Counted from the first letter of the stretch, positions 17,012 through 25,422 are shown. The stretch is 37,772 nucleotides of DNA from CAYOBW01 sp964402115 (GCA_964402115.1 CAYOBW010000032.1:1-37772); one strand, 5' to 3'. Numbers and translations are program-made. Notes: generated by a model from the sequence alone, not told the origin.

Positions 17012-18469
17012 ATGTCCAAACAAGTACTGACGATCCTGATGCTCGTCACCGCCGCTGCGTGGTTGACGGGACAGGCCGTCGCACAGAGCGGATCGAACCC
17101 GGTCGAGCCGCGTGTCACGGTCAATGCGGTCGAAGTCACGAAGTGTCCGGCCGTGCAAACGCAGTGTCCGGTCACCCAGACGCAGTGTCCGGTGGCGGAG
17201 ACCAAGTGTCCGCCCGTCCAGACCAAGTGCCCGGGTGGGGAAACACAGTGCGCAGCGGCAGAAACGAAGTGCCCGCCTGTCCAGACCAAGTGCCCGGCTG
17301 GCGAGACGTTCTGCCCTGCGGTGGAAACCAAGTGTCCGCCCGTCCAGACACAATGTCCGGCGGTGGAAACACGCTGCCCGGGCGTACGGACGCAGTGCCC
17401 GGCCGGCGAAACGGTGTGCCCCGCGGTCGAGACCAAGTGCCCGCCGCAGCAGACCAAGTGCCCGGCGGCCGAAACGCGCTGCCCGCCCGTGCCGACGCAG
17501 TGCCCGGCCGGCGAGACGTTCTGCCCCGCGGTCGAGACCAGGTGCCCGCCTGTCCAGACCAAGTGTCCGGCTGGCGAGACGAAGTGCCCGGCCGTGGAAA
17601 CGATGTGTCCGCCCACCTTCACCAAGTGCCCCATGGCCGAGACCCGGTGCCCGGTGCTGGAAACGAAGTGCCCGCCGGTGCCCACGCAGTGTCCGGCCGG
17701 TGAAACGTTCTGCCCGGCCGTCCAAACCAAGTGCCCGCCGGAGATGACCAAGTGCCCCGTCGGCGAGACGAAATGCCCCATGGTGGAGACGAAGTGCCCG
17801 CCGCTGGCCACGCGCTGTGCGAATGTGGCCGTGGCAACGCGCTGCCCGGCGGTGGAAACACAGTGCCCGCCACTGATGACCAAGTGCCCGATGGCCGAGA
17901 CGAAGTGCCCGCCGGTGCAAACCAAGTGCCCGCCGAACGCAACGGCGTGCAGTGCGGACATGGCCGAGACCCGGTGCCCGGCGATGCGCACGAAGTGCCC
18001 GCCGGTGGTGACCGAGTGTCCGGCGGCGGAAACCCGCTGCCCGACAACGCGCACCCGCTGCCCGCCGATCGTGACACATTGCGGCATGGAATCCGCCGAA
18101 ACGCGGTGCCCGGCCGTGCAGACGAAGTGTCCGCCAGCGCCCACGCACTGCCCGGCGACCGAGACGAAGTGCCCGCCGGCGCAGACCAAGTGCCCGGCCC
18201 TGCCGACACGCTGCTCGACCGCAGCGGCCGAAACGCGGTGCCCAGTGGCGGAGACGAAGTGCCCGCCCATGCCCACGCAGTGCCCGCCGGCCGTAACCCG
18301 GTGTGCCGCCGGTGGCGAGGGAACAGAGACGCGCTGCCCGCCTGTGCCGACAAAGTGCCCGGCGCTGCAGACCCGTTGCCCGCCTACCGAGACACGCTGC
18401 CCGGAAGTGCCGACGAAGTGCCCGGTGGGCTCCAGCGCCTGCACCGTCGTTGGAGGCCGCGGGCGGTAA
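17012..18469 (+). CDS. Exported Cys-Pro heptad repeat protein (61 Cys)
   Basis: 485 residues. The ATG at 17012 follows GGAGG (17001-17005) at 6 nt. The signal peptide (VLTILMLVTAAAWLTGQAVA) is probably cleaved near residue 25. After a short linker, residues 43-474 consist of 60 consecutive units of consensus Thr-[Lys/Arg/Gln]-Cys-Pro-x-x-[Glu/Gln/Pro]. All 60 units begin with Thr and have Cys at position 3; 54 have Pro after the Cys. One further Cys lies in the tail (SSACTVVGG). Within the units I see no Trp or Tyr and only a few Phe. Five units (33, 39, 45, 51, 55) are lengthened by 2 or 4 residues and lack the Pro. I know no family for it. A disulfide-crosslinked solenoid, fibre or envelope layer, or metal binding, are possible roles. 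It is monocistronic, with its own promoter and terminator. Confidence 0.85.
   Translation: MSKQVLTILMLVTAAAWLTGQAVAQSGSNPVEPRVTVNAVEVTKCPAVQTQCPVTQTQCPVAETKCPPVQTKCPGGETQCAAAETKCPPVQTKCPAGETFCPAVETKCPPVQTQCPAVETRCPGVRTQCPAGETVCPAVETKCPPQQTKCPAAETRCPPVPTQCPAGETFCPAVETRCPPVQTKCPAGETKCPAVETMCPPTFTKCPMAETRCPVLETKCPPVPTQCPAGETFCPAVQTKCPPEMTKCPVGETKCPMVETKCPPLATRCANVAVATRCPAVETQCPPLMTKCPMAETKCPPVQTKCPPNATACSADMAETRCPAMRTKCPPVVTECPAAETRCPTTRTRCPPIVTHCGMESAETRCPAVQTKCPPAPTHCPATETKCPPAQTKCPALPTRCSTAAAETRCPVAETKCPPMPTQCPPAVTRCAAGGEGTETRCPPVPTKCPALQTRCPPTETRCPEVPTKCPVGSSACTVVGGRGR
17138..18433 (+). repeat. Array of 60 units, mostly 21 bp, encoding TxCPxxx heptads
   Basis: Fifty-four of the 60 units are 21 bp, four are 27 bp, one is 33 bp and the last runs into the C-terminal tail. 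Codon choice varies between units, so the protein pattern is better conserved than the DNA, indicating selection on the peptide. The periodicity keeps other frames and the antisense strand nearly stop-free. Confidence 0.9.
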
Positions 18470-18490
18470 CGCAAGGATCCTGACCGCAGC

Positions 18491-18518
18491 GTCGCCGGCG
18501 GGCTCACCCGCCGGCGAC
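18491..18518 (+). terminator. GC-rich 12-bp hairpin after the Cys-Pro gene
   Basis: The arms GTCGCCGGCGGG (18491-18502) and CCCGCCGGCGAC (18507-18518) are perfect complements around a CTCA loop, 21 nt past the stop. There is no T-run, so it may act as an RNA stability hairpin or pause site ahead of the true terminator. Confidence 0.5.
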
Positions 18519-18554
18519 CGCGGAAAAGACACCAGCGAAGGAACGCTGAAAACG

Positions 18555-18590
18555 GAAAAGGGTAGCCACATTCAGGCTACCCTTTTCTTT
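18555..18590 (+). terminator. Rho-independent terminator
   Basis: A 13-bp perfect stem (GAAAAGGGTAGCC and its complement, 18555-18567 and 18575-18587) encloses a 7-nt loop ACATTCA and runs into TTT. The A-run on the left arm pairs with the T-run on the right, so it could work in both directions. It separates the Cys-Pro gene from the membrane-protein operon. Confidence 0.85.
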
Positions 18591-18651
18591 TACATACGAC
18601 TAACATGCATCCCCATCGGTACGGCCTGACAGGCAAAGCGAGGAGGCAGGG

Positions 18652-21258
18652 TTGACCCGCAACCGCACGAAGGATACGACAACCTCAGCCGTAGCCCCCG
18701 CGTCGCCCTCTCCGGGCCTGACCGCCGCCGCCCTGGCCGTCACCGCCGCCGCCTGGGTAGGGGCCGGTTCCGTTGCGCTCCTGGCCCATCCCTTGCGCCT
18801 GGGACTGGTTCTGTTGCTCATGTCCCTTTCCGCCGTCGCAGCCTGGCCCGCCACGCCCCTGCCCCGCCGCCATCTGCTCACGCTCGTGCTGGGCGCCTGC
18901 GCAGGCCTGCTTGCCCTGGCCCAGGGTCTGCCGTGGTTGACCGTGGCCCTGCTCCCCATCCTGCCTGCCGTGCTGGCTGAAGGCCATGACGGTGCGGCGC
19001 GACGCGTCCTGACTGTCGCAGCCCGCGTACTCGCCGTTTTTGCGGTCTACCAACTGCTCATGGTCTCGGTCGCGCCCCTCTGGCTGGGGTGTGCCCGGCT
19101 GACCGGCGCCCTGTCCGCCATCGCGGGCCGGCTGGCGGGACAGCCCCTGCGGGTCGGTCCCACCTTCGGCGGCGTGGACGGACTAGTCCTGATGGCGGCC
19201 TGGTATGGGCTCTGGCTCGGCGCCACCCAGCCGCCGCGCGCGGGCCGCGCCCTGGGCGGACTCCTGGCGGTCGCGCTGGCCCAGCTCGCCTACCTGGCAA
19301 TCCTCGCCCAGGCTCCACGCTGGCTGGCGCTGCTGCCGGCCGCGGCCGAGGGCGCCGCCCAGCCATTCTGGCCAGCCGTGGCGCGGCAGTGGATTCCGTG
19401 GAACCTGCCGGCGTGCGGGCTCCTCCTGCACGGCGCCGTGCTGGCGGGCATGCTGCGCTGGAGCGCCTGGGAGCCCCTCCCCGCGCCGGCGCCAGCCCGC
19501 GGAAGACGCGACTGGGCCGTCGCCGGCCTGGCCGGGGCGCTCGCCTGCCTCCTGGCCTTCACGACCACGCACAGCGTCGGGCAGGCAGCTTTGGTCGGCA
19601 AGCGGATCGTTTTCCACGAGAAGGGCTTCCTGAATTGGCTGAAGCCGGAGCACGGGGACTATGGACGGCTCTCCATCGGCATGTACGGGTTGCTGCCACA
19701 TTACGTTCGCAGCCTGGGCGCCACGTGCGTGGTTTCGCCGGACTTGGCGGCCGCCGATCTCGACAAGTGCGACATCCTGGTCCTGATCTATCCCAACGAG
19801 CCCTGGACCCCGGACCAACTGCAGCGCATCCTGGATTTCGTGCGCGCCGGCGGGTCGCTGTGGCTGCTGGGCGAGCATACGGTGCGCGAAGCCGACGGCG
19901 GCAACCGCTTCAACGATATCCTCACCAACACGCACATGCGTGTCGCCTACGACTGCGCCGAGTTCGCCATCGGCGGGTGGCTGCACTCCTACACGCTGCT
20001 GGCGCACCCCGCCACCCTGGCGCTGGAGGATGACCGCAACCAAGCCGGCATCGTCGTCGGAGCCTCCGTGGAGGCCCGCTGGCCGGCGCGGCCGGTCGTT
20101 GTGGGACGCTGGGGCTGGTCCGACCACGGCGATCCGGGCGGCAACGCCATGATCGGCAACGCCCAGCCCGACGCGGGCGAGCAGCTCGGCGACGTCGTAC
20201 TGGCGGCGGAGCAGCGCTTCGGCAAGGGCCGCATTTTAGTGTTCGGCGACACGTCCACGCTCTCCAACGGCATCAACATGGGCTCCCACGCCTTCACCGC
20301 GCGCGTGCTCGCCTACCTGGCCGGCAGCGTCAGCGGCCCCAACACCCCCTGGCGCGAAACGCTGGGCGTACTGGCCGGCTTGGCCCTCGCGGCGTTGCTG
20401 CTGGCCGGCCTGCCCCCCGCCACGCTGGCCGCCGTACTCGTCCTGCTGGCCGGCGTCGGCTGGGGGCTCACGCGCCAGGCGGAGGCGCGGCTGAAGTGCT
20501 TCCCGTCCCGTGACCGGCTCGGCGCGTACCGCCTGGCCTACCTGGACGCAGGCCACCTCGGGCTGCAAAGCCCCGAGTCGTGGCGCAACGAGGGCACCAT
20601 GGGGCTCTCCCTCAACCTCATGCGCAACGGGTTCCTAACCCTGCAACTGCCCGAGAACCACTTCGAGGCCCTGCGCGAAGCCGATGTGTTCGTATCCATC
20701 GCTCCGATGCGCGCCTACACGGCCGCGGAGCGGGCCGTGCTGCGGCAGTTCGTGAATGGCGGTGGCGTGTTCATCCTGACCGTGGGCTACGGCGATCACG
20801 CCCCCGTGCGCGACATCCTCGCGGAATACGGGTTCGACCTCGATGCCCTCCCGGAGAACGGGCCGCGCACGCTGCGCGAGCCGCAGCCGCTCGGTTTCTT
20901 CAAGGCGCCCTATTACAACGGCGGCTCCTACATGGCCCACGTCCGCTTCCACGCCGCCTGGCCGATCCAAGCGCGCGCGGAGCCGAATCAACCCATCGCC
21001 TTCGGCGCCGGCAACACGACAGTCGCGCTGATGCGGAAGATCGGCGACGGCAAAGTCCTGGTCGTGGCCGACTCCTGCTTTGCCATGAACAAGAACCTCG
21101 AGGTGGAAAGCGGCCAAGCCTTCGAGGGCATGCGCGAGAATCCTTACTTCTGGCGGTGGCTGCTCGCGTACCTGTGTGACCGGCCGGCATGGACGCCCCC
21201 CGACCCGGAGGCGGAGCGCCCGCCAGCCCCCGCGCCCGGCGAGGAGGTGGCGCCATGA
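18652..21258 (+). CDS. Polytopic membrane protein with two GATase/DUF4350-like domains
   Basis: 868 residues from a TTG at 18652, supported by AGGAGG (18641-18646) 5 nt upstream. The N-terminal 300 residues form multiple transmembrane helices. A large soluble domain follows (about 315-560), with the Rossmann-like pattern DILVLIYPNEPW...FVRAGGSLWLLGEHT and KGRILVFGDTSTLSN typical of DUF4350/GldG-type type-1 glutamine-amidotransferase-like folds. Two more helices (about 565-605) lead to a second similar domain (VFVSIAPMRAYTAAERAVL...FVNGGGVFILTVG). There is no clear catalytic Cys, so a binding or structural role is likely. The next gene is a paralogue with the same layout and overlaps by 4 bp. 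The function is unknown; export or assembly of a surface polymer is possible. Confidence 0.65.
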   Translation: MTRNRTKDTTTSAVAPASPSPGLTAAALAVTAAAWVGAGSVALLAHPLRLGLVLLLMSLSAVAAWPATPLPRRHLLTLVLGACAGLLALAQGLPWLTVALLPILPAVLAEGHDGAARRVLTVAARVLAVFAVYQLLMVSVAPLWLGCARLTGALSAIAGRLAGQPLRVGPTFGGVDGLVLMAAWYGLWLGATQPPRAGRALGGLLAVALAQLAYLAILAQAPRWLALLPAAAEGAAQPFWPAVARQWIPWNLPACGLLLHGAVLAGMLRWSAWEPLPAPAPARGRRDWAVAGLAGALACLLAFTTTHSVGQAALVGKRIVFHEKGFLNWLKPEHGDYGRLSIGMYGLLPHYVRSLGATCVVSPDLAAADLDKCDILVLIYPNEPWTPDQLQRILDFVRAGGSLWLLGEHTVREADGGNRFNDILTNTHMRVAYDCAEFAIGGWLHSYTLLAHPATLALEDDRNQAGIVVGASVEARWPARPVVVGRWGWSDHGDPGGNAMIGNAQPDAGEQLGDVVLAAEQRFGKGRILVFGDTSTLSNGINMGSHAFTARVLAYLAGSVSGPNTPWRETLGVLAGLALAALLLAGLPPATLAAVLVLLAGVGWGLTRQAEARLKCFPSRDRLGAYRLAYLDAGHLGLQSPESWRNEGTMGLSLNLMRNGFLTLQLPENHFEALREADVFVSIAPMRAYTAAERAVLRQFVNGGGVFILTVGYGDHAPVRDILAEYGFDLDALPENGPRTLREPQPLGFFKAPYYNGGSYMAHVRFHAAWPIQARAEPNQPIAFGAGNTTVALMRKIGDGKVLVVADSCFAMNKNLEVESGQAFEGMRENPYFWRWLLAYLCDRPAWTPPDPEAERPPAPAPGEEVAP

Positions 21259-23735
21259 AGCGTCAATGGTTTGCCGTGGCTGCGCTGGCCGCTTCGTGGT
21301 TGCTCGGAGGGAGCCTGTACGGGGCGCCACACTGGCTGGCCTGGAGTGTGTCCCTGGCGTTGGGCGTAGCCCTGTTGCTCGACACGGCGCCGGCACGCCT
21401 TTGCGCATGGCGCGGCGGAGCCGCCGTCCTGCTGGCGCTGCCCGCCCTGCTGGGCCGGCTGCCGCCGCCCTGGACAGTCGTTGCCCTCCTGCTCGCCGCG
21501 GGCTCGCTGTTGCGCATCCTGCCCCTGCCGGTCCGCTGGCCCGCCCGGCTCGGACGCGGCGCGGCCGAAGCCTCCGTCATCCTCGCCGCGCAAGGCTTGG
21601 CGCTGCAGGTCTACACGGGGTGGACCGCGTGGTCGCACGAGCTGCCCGCCCCGCTGGCCTGGCTGCTGCAGGGCCTGGCGCGCCTGCTGCACGCGGATGC
21701 CGCCTACAACGGCGCCGACGTGGCGCTCTTCTCCATGCGCAAGACCCACCTGCTGGGCGCCACGTGGGAGTGGCTGCTGGACCCCGTCACGCTCGGCTTC
21801 GCGGCCGGCGGACTGGCGCTGCTGGCACTGCGCGGAGGCGCGCGCTGGCGACTGGCCGGCCGCCTGCTCGCCTTGACCGCCACCTGGGCCGTGCTGCGCG
21901 CCGGCCTCTGCGTGGCGCTGCTCCTGCACCGCACCCTGCTGACGGGCTATGACGATCCGCTGCAACTGATCGACCAGTTCTGGAGTCCCTGGGTGCTCAT
22001 CCCGCTGCTGCTGCCGGTCGTCCTCGCGGCCCTGCGGCTCCTGCCCTTGTCGCCGGGCGTCCACGAGGCCGAGAAGTCGGCCCCCGCTCCTGTGGACCGC
22101 CGCGAGGCCGTGGCCCTGCTCCTCGCGTGCGCGGCCGTCGCCGCCGTCACCGCCGCGCTGTGCTGGAACCCGTCCGGACCGCGCAAGGGCGGGCGCGTGC
22201 TGGTGGACGAGTTCCACACGACCTGGGAACCGACCCAGAAACCCTTCGATACGACATGGTATGGCCACGACGCGGGTTACAACTACGCCTGCATCTACGA
22301 CTACTGCTCCCGCTTCTTCGCCATGCAGCGGCTGACCAACGCCATTACCCCGGCGACCCTCGCCGCCTGCGATGTCCTGCTGCTGAAGGTGCCCACGAAG
22401 CCATACGCCGATACGGAAGTGGACCTGCTCGAGCGCTACGTCGAGGAGGGCGGCAGCCTGCTGCTCGTGGGCGAGCACACCGACGTCTTCCTGACCAGTT
22501 CACACCTCAACCAGGTGGCGCGCAGCTTCGGTTTCGAGTTCCGCAAGGACTGCGTCTTCAGCATCGACAACACGTTCGAGCAGTTCTACGGCCTGCCGCC
22601 GGTCCCCCACCCCGTCATCCAGCACCTGCCGCACCTGGACTTCGCCGTCTCCTGCTCGATCGCGCCGCGGCCTTTCTCGGGGCGGGCGGTGATCCGGGGC
22701 ACCGGGCTCTGGAACCTGCCGGCGGATTACCACGTCAGCAACTTCTACCCGCAGATCGAGGATCGGGCCGAGACCCGCTACGGGGCCTTCGTGCAGCTCT
22801 GGAGCACCGGCCGCGGCAAGGGACGCGTGCTGGCGTTCACGGACTCGACCATCTTCTCCAACTTCAGCGCCTTCGAGCCGGGCAAGACCGAGCTGATGCT
22901 CGGGATGCTGGAGTGGCTCAACCACCGCGCGCCCGCCCTCAATCCGCGCCCGTGGCTGCTCGGCCTGGGCCTGCTGCTCGGCGCAGGCGCCGCCTGGCAG
23001 GGCCGCCGCCGCCGCGTGGCGCCGTGGCTCTGGCTGGCCGTGGGGTTGGCCGCCTGGTGCGGCACGGCCGGCGCACTGCGGGCAACACACCGGCAGGCCC
23101 TGCCGCTGCCCCGGGCGCTCCGCCCCCTGACGCTGGCGGCGATCGACCGCACGGTCTGCGACGCGCCTCTGTCGCGCAGCGGCTTCATCAAGGCCACGCC
23201 GGAAGGTTTCGGCATCTTCGAGCAGTGGCTGCTGCGACTGGGCTGGTTCCTCTCGCGGCGCGAGGGGTCCGCGGTCTTCGACAGCCAGCTGATCGTCTTT
23301 TTCCACCCGCACAAGCCCGTTTCGGACGCGTTCCGGAACCGGCTCGAGCGCTATGTCAGCGGCGGCGGCCGCGTGCTGGTGCTGGACTCGGCGCTGAACC
23401 GGAAGTCAACCGCCAACAGCCTGCTGCACCCCTTCGGCCTGACGTTCGACACGCAAAGCGCCCTGAGCGGCCCGCTCACCAGCGCACAAGGCTGGCCCGA
23501 GGTGCCTGCCACCGAGGCGCGCAGCGTGACGGGGGGCGAGGCCCTGGCCCGGGTGCAGGAGAGGGCCGTCATCAGCCAGGTCCGCCACGGGCGGGGGCTC
23601 GTCTTCGCCGTGGGCTGCGGGGCGCGGTTCAACGACGACTGCATGGGCATCTCGACCGACATCGAGCCGACGGCGGAAACGCGCAAGGTGTTTGAATTCC
23701 AGTTCGCCCTGCTGCGGGCGCTGATGAAGGAGTAG
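21255..23735 (+). CDS. Paralogous polytopic membrane protein with two GATase-like domains
   Basis: 826 residues. The ATG at 21255 lies in an ATGA overlap with the previous stop and follows GAGGAGG at 7 nt. About nine N-terminal hydrophobic segments (to about 315) precede a soluble domain with DVLLLKVPTKPYADTEVD, ERYVEEGGSLLLVGEHTDVF and KGRVLAFTDSTIFSN, closely matching the motifs of the upstream protein. Further helices (about 560-605) and a second domain (RYVSGGGRVLVLDSALN, HGRGLVFAVGCGARFND) complete the same architecture. The helical part contains THLLGATWEWLLDPVTLGF and an Arg-bearing helix, loosely recalling exosortase-like proteins but without their catalytic Cys. The two probably form a heteromeric membrane complex. 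An oxidoreductase gene follows 11 bp downstream. Confidence 0.65.
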   Translation: MKRQWFAVAALAASWLLGGSLYGAPHWLAWSVSLALGVALLLDTAPARLCAWRGGAAVLLALPALLGRLPPPWTVVALLLAAGSLLRILPLPVRWPARLGRGAAEASVILAAQGLALQVYTGWTAWSHELPAPLAWLLQGLARLLHADAAYNGADVALFSMRKTHLLGATWEWLLDPVTLGFAAGGLALLALRGGARWRLAGRLLALTATWAVLRAGLCVALLLHRTLLTGYDDPLQLIDQFWSPWVLIPLLLPVVLAALRLLPLSPGVHEAEKSAPAPVDRREAVALLLACAAVAAVTAALCWNPSGPRKGGRVLVDEFHTTWEPTQKPFDTTWYGHDAGYNYACIYDYCSRFFAMQRLTNAITPATLAACDVLLLKVPTKPYADTEVDLLERYVEEGGSLLLVGEHTDVFLTSSHLNQVARSFGFEFRKDCVFSIDNTFEQFYGLPPVPHPVIQHLPHLDFAVSCSIAPRPFSGRAVIRGTGLWNLPADYHVSNFYPQIEDRAETRYGAFVQLWSTGRGKGRVLAFTDSTIFSNFSAFEPGKTELMLGMLEWLNHRAPALNPRPWLLGLGLLLGAGAAWQGRRRRVAPWLWLAVGLAAWCGTAGALRATHRQALPLPRALRPLTLAAIDRTVCDAPLSRSGFIKATPEGFGIFEQWLLRLGWFLSRREGSAVFDSQLIVFFHPHKPVSDAFRNRLERYVSGGGRVLVLDSALNRKSTANSLLHPFGLTFDTQSALSGPLTSAQGWPEVPATEARSVTGGEALARVQERAVISQVRHGRGLVFAVGCGARFNDDCMGISTDIEPTAETRKVFEFQFALLRALMKE

Positions 23736-23746
23736 CGGGGCACGCC

Positions 23747-24877
23747 ATGCAGAAAGTCCGCCTGGGCATCATCGGCTACGGTTTAATGGGCCGCCGCCAC
23801 GCGGAGGCCGTGCTGCGCCGACGCGTGCGCCGCTGCGTGCTGACGGCCGTTTGCGACCGCCACGCGCACCACCTGCAGGAACTCCCGGCCGGCGTGCAAC
23901 GCTTTACATCCAGCGCCGTCATGGCGCGCTCGGGAGCCGTGGATGCCGTCCTGATCTGCACGCCGCACTACGACCACCCGGTGCACGGCTGCGAGGCGCT
24001 GGCGCAGGGGTTGCACGTGCTGGTCGAGAAACCGCTGGCCGTGCACAAGGCGGACGCGCTACGGCTCCTCGCCACCCCGCGCCGGCCGGACCAGGTGTTC
24101 GCCATCATGCTCAACCAGCGCACCGACCCACGCTACCGCTATGTGCGGGAATTGCTGGGGCAGGGAGAGCTCGGCGCCTTGATGCGCTGCAGTTGGGAGG
24201 TCACGGACTGGTTCCGCACGAACGCCTACTACGCCGCGGGGGGCTGGCGGGCTACCTGGCGGGGTGAAGGCGGCGGGGTCCTGCTCAACCAGTGCCCGCA
24301 CAACCTCGACCTGCTGCAGTGGCTGACGGGGCAGCCCAGGCGCGTGCGCGCCTTCTGCGGGTTCGGCCGCTGGCATCCCATCGAGGTCGAGGACGACGTC
24401 ACGGCCTACCTCGAGTACGAGGGCGGCGCCACGGGCGTCTTCGTCACGTCCACCGGCGAGGCGCCAGGCTGCAACCGGCTGGAGATCGCAGGGGAACGCG
24501 GACGGATCCGCGTGGAGGGTCCCCGCGTGACCTGGACGCGCAACGCCGTTTCCGCCCGGGCATTCTGCCGGACCTCACCGGATGGCTTCGCCAGGCCCGC
24601 CACCCGTGAAACCAGCCGGCGCTTCCGCGGCGTCGGCGGCCAGCACGTCGAAATCCTGCAGAACTTCGTGGCTGCCATCCTGGACGGAGAACCCCTGATC
24701 GCCCCGGCTGCGGAGGGACTCGCCTCCGTGGAACTGGCCAACGCCATGCTCTACTCCGCGCTGACGGAGACAACCGTCACCCTGCCGCTCGACGCCGAGG
24801 CCTACGCCCGCCAGCTTGCCGCCCTCGTGCGTGGCTCGCCGCCGCTTGGGGAGACAATATTGCGGGCAGACCATTGA
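23747..24877 (+). CDS. Gfo/Idh/MocA-family oxidoreductase
   Basis: 376 residues, full length for the family, starting 11 bp after the membrane-protein gene and so in the same transcript. The N-terminal Rossmann fold has the dinucleotide-binding motif GIIGYGLMGRRHAE (7-20), then ICTPHYDHP and the family hallmark EKPLAVHK around residues 94-101. The C-terminal alpha/beta domain contains GGGVLLNQCPHNLDLLQWLTG, where the His is the usual catalytic-region residue. No signal peptide is seen, so it is cytoplasmic. It likely oxidises or reduces a sugar or sugar-derived substrate using NAD(P); the substrate cannot be read from sequence. Its linkage to two membrane proteins suggests supply or modification of a sugar precursor. 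Confidence 0.9.
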   Translation: MQKVRLGIIGYGLMGRRHAEAVLRRRVRRCVLTAVCDRHAHHLQELPAGVQRFTSSAVMARSGAVDAVLICTPHYDHPVHGCEALAQGLHVLVEKPLAVHKADALRLLATPRRPDQVFAIMLNQRTDPRYRYVRELLGQGELGALMRCSWEVTDWFRTNAYYAAGGWRATWRGEGGGVLLNQCPHNLDLLQWLTGQPRRVRAFCGFGRWHPIEVEDDVTAYLEYEGGATGVFVTSTGEAPGCNRLEIAGERGRIRVEGPRVTWTRNAVSARAFCRTSPDGFARPATRETSRRFRGVGGQHVEILQNFVAAILDGEPLIAPAAEGLASVELANAMLYSALTETTVTLPLDAEAYARQLAALVRGSPPLGETILRADH

Positions 24878-24894
24878 GCCTGGGTTGAGTCCGT

Positions 24895-25310
24895 TCTTGC
24901 GGGCCTTGCTCTGCTTGCGGCGGCCCCGGCGTTTCGAGCCGGGGGCAGGTTCCGCGGCCGGGTTCTGGTCGAGGCCCGCCACGGGAGCGGCGCGCGCCAG
25001 TTCGAGGATGACCGCCTCGACCGGCTCCAGCCGCCGCCAGTTGGCGGCCCGGTAGCAGGTGCCCCGGAACCGTGCGCGCTCCACGACGGTCTCCAGCGCA
25101 TGAATCGGATGCCACAGGCGCCCTCGGCACAGCGCGGTTACAACGCCCGTTGGGCGAAGGCCCGCGCCGCACGGGCAACCGGATCAGGCCGTCACGTTCC
25201 AGCTTCAACAACAGCGTACGCGCCGCCCTGTCCTTGGGCCGGCCCGGGGCGTTACGCCAATCCCACCGCGCGCACAGTTCGCGACTCACTCGCGTCCGAT
25301 GCCACTGGGG
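24895..25310 (-). pseudogene. Degraded DUF4338/DruA-like gene with possible IS66 remnant
   Basis: On the minus strand, one frame from about 25310 reads RTRVSRELCARWDWRNA, GRPKDRAARTLLLKLERDG and LIRLPVRR, matching the N-terminal region of DUF4338 proteins (annotated as Druantia DruA-like). In a different frame about 100 bp on, ERARFRGTCYRAANWRRL matches a later conserved block of the same family. The frame change and the short distance between the blocks indicate a frameshift plus internal deletion. Further on, KRRGRRKQSKARKN resembles the C-terminal RGRxKQSKAxNLL part of IS66 transposases; this last match is weak. No intact product can be made. Confidence 0.6.
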
Positions 25311-25328
25311 ATGCGCCTACCATTTACC

Positions 25329-25359
25329 CAGCTACCAGCCCGCCCCGGGCTGGTAGCTG
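25329..25359 (-). terminator. Perfect 14-bp hairpin downstream of the carboxypeptidase gene
   Basis: The arms CAGCTACCAGCCCG (25329-25342) and CGGGCTGGTAGCTG (25346-25359) pair perfectly around CCC. It lies about 64 nt past the carboxypeptidase stop and just upstream of the DruA-like relic. No T-run follows on the minus strand. It may be a terminator for the carboxypeptidase or an end structure of a lost element. Confidence 0.4.
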
Positions 25360-25422
25360 AGCATACACCCCCTCACTCTCCCAACCCCAAAGTGGCACAG
25401 GCGTCCCACGCGTGACTCCCTG

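Noticed and set aside
17138..18433. CRISPR-like short regular repeats
   Set aside because: The units are contiguous 21-bp coding repeats with no spacers, and variation follows codon positions.
16945..18571. Two long minus-strand open frames (about 520 codons each) opposite the Cys-Pro gene
   Set aside because: They arise because the 21-bp repeat keeps the antisense strand free of stops. Their products are reversed repeat readings with no signal peptide or ribosome site, while the plus-strand frame has promoter, ribosome site, signal peptide and terminator.
18652..23735. The two membrane proteins as exosortases
   Set aside because: The helical parts loosely recall exosortase layout, but the catalytic Cys in the expected helix is missing in both and the large soluble domains do not fit.
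24895..25310. A functional Druantia defence system
   Set aside because: Only frameshifted fragments of a DruA-like gene remain and no other Druantia gene is nearby.
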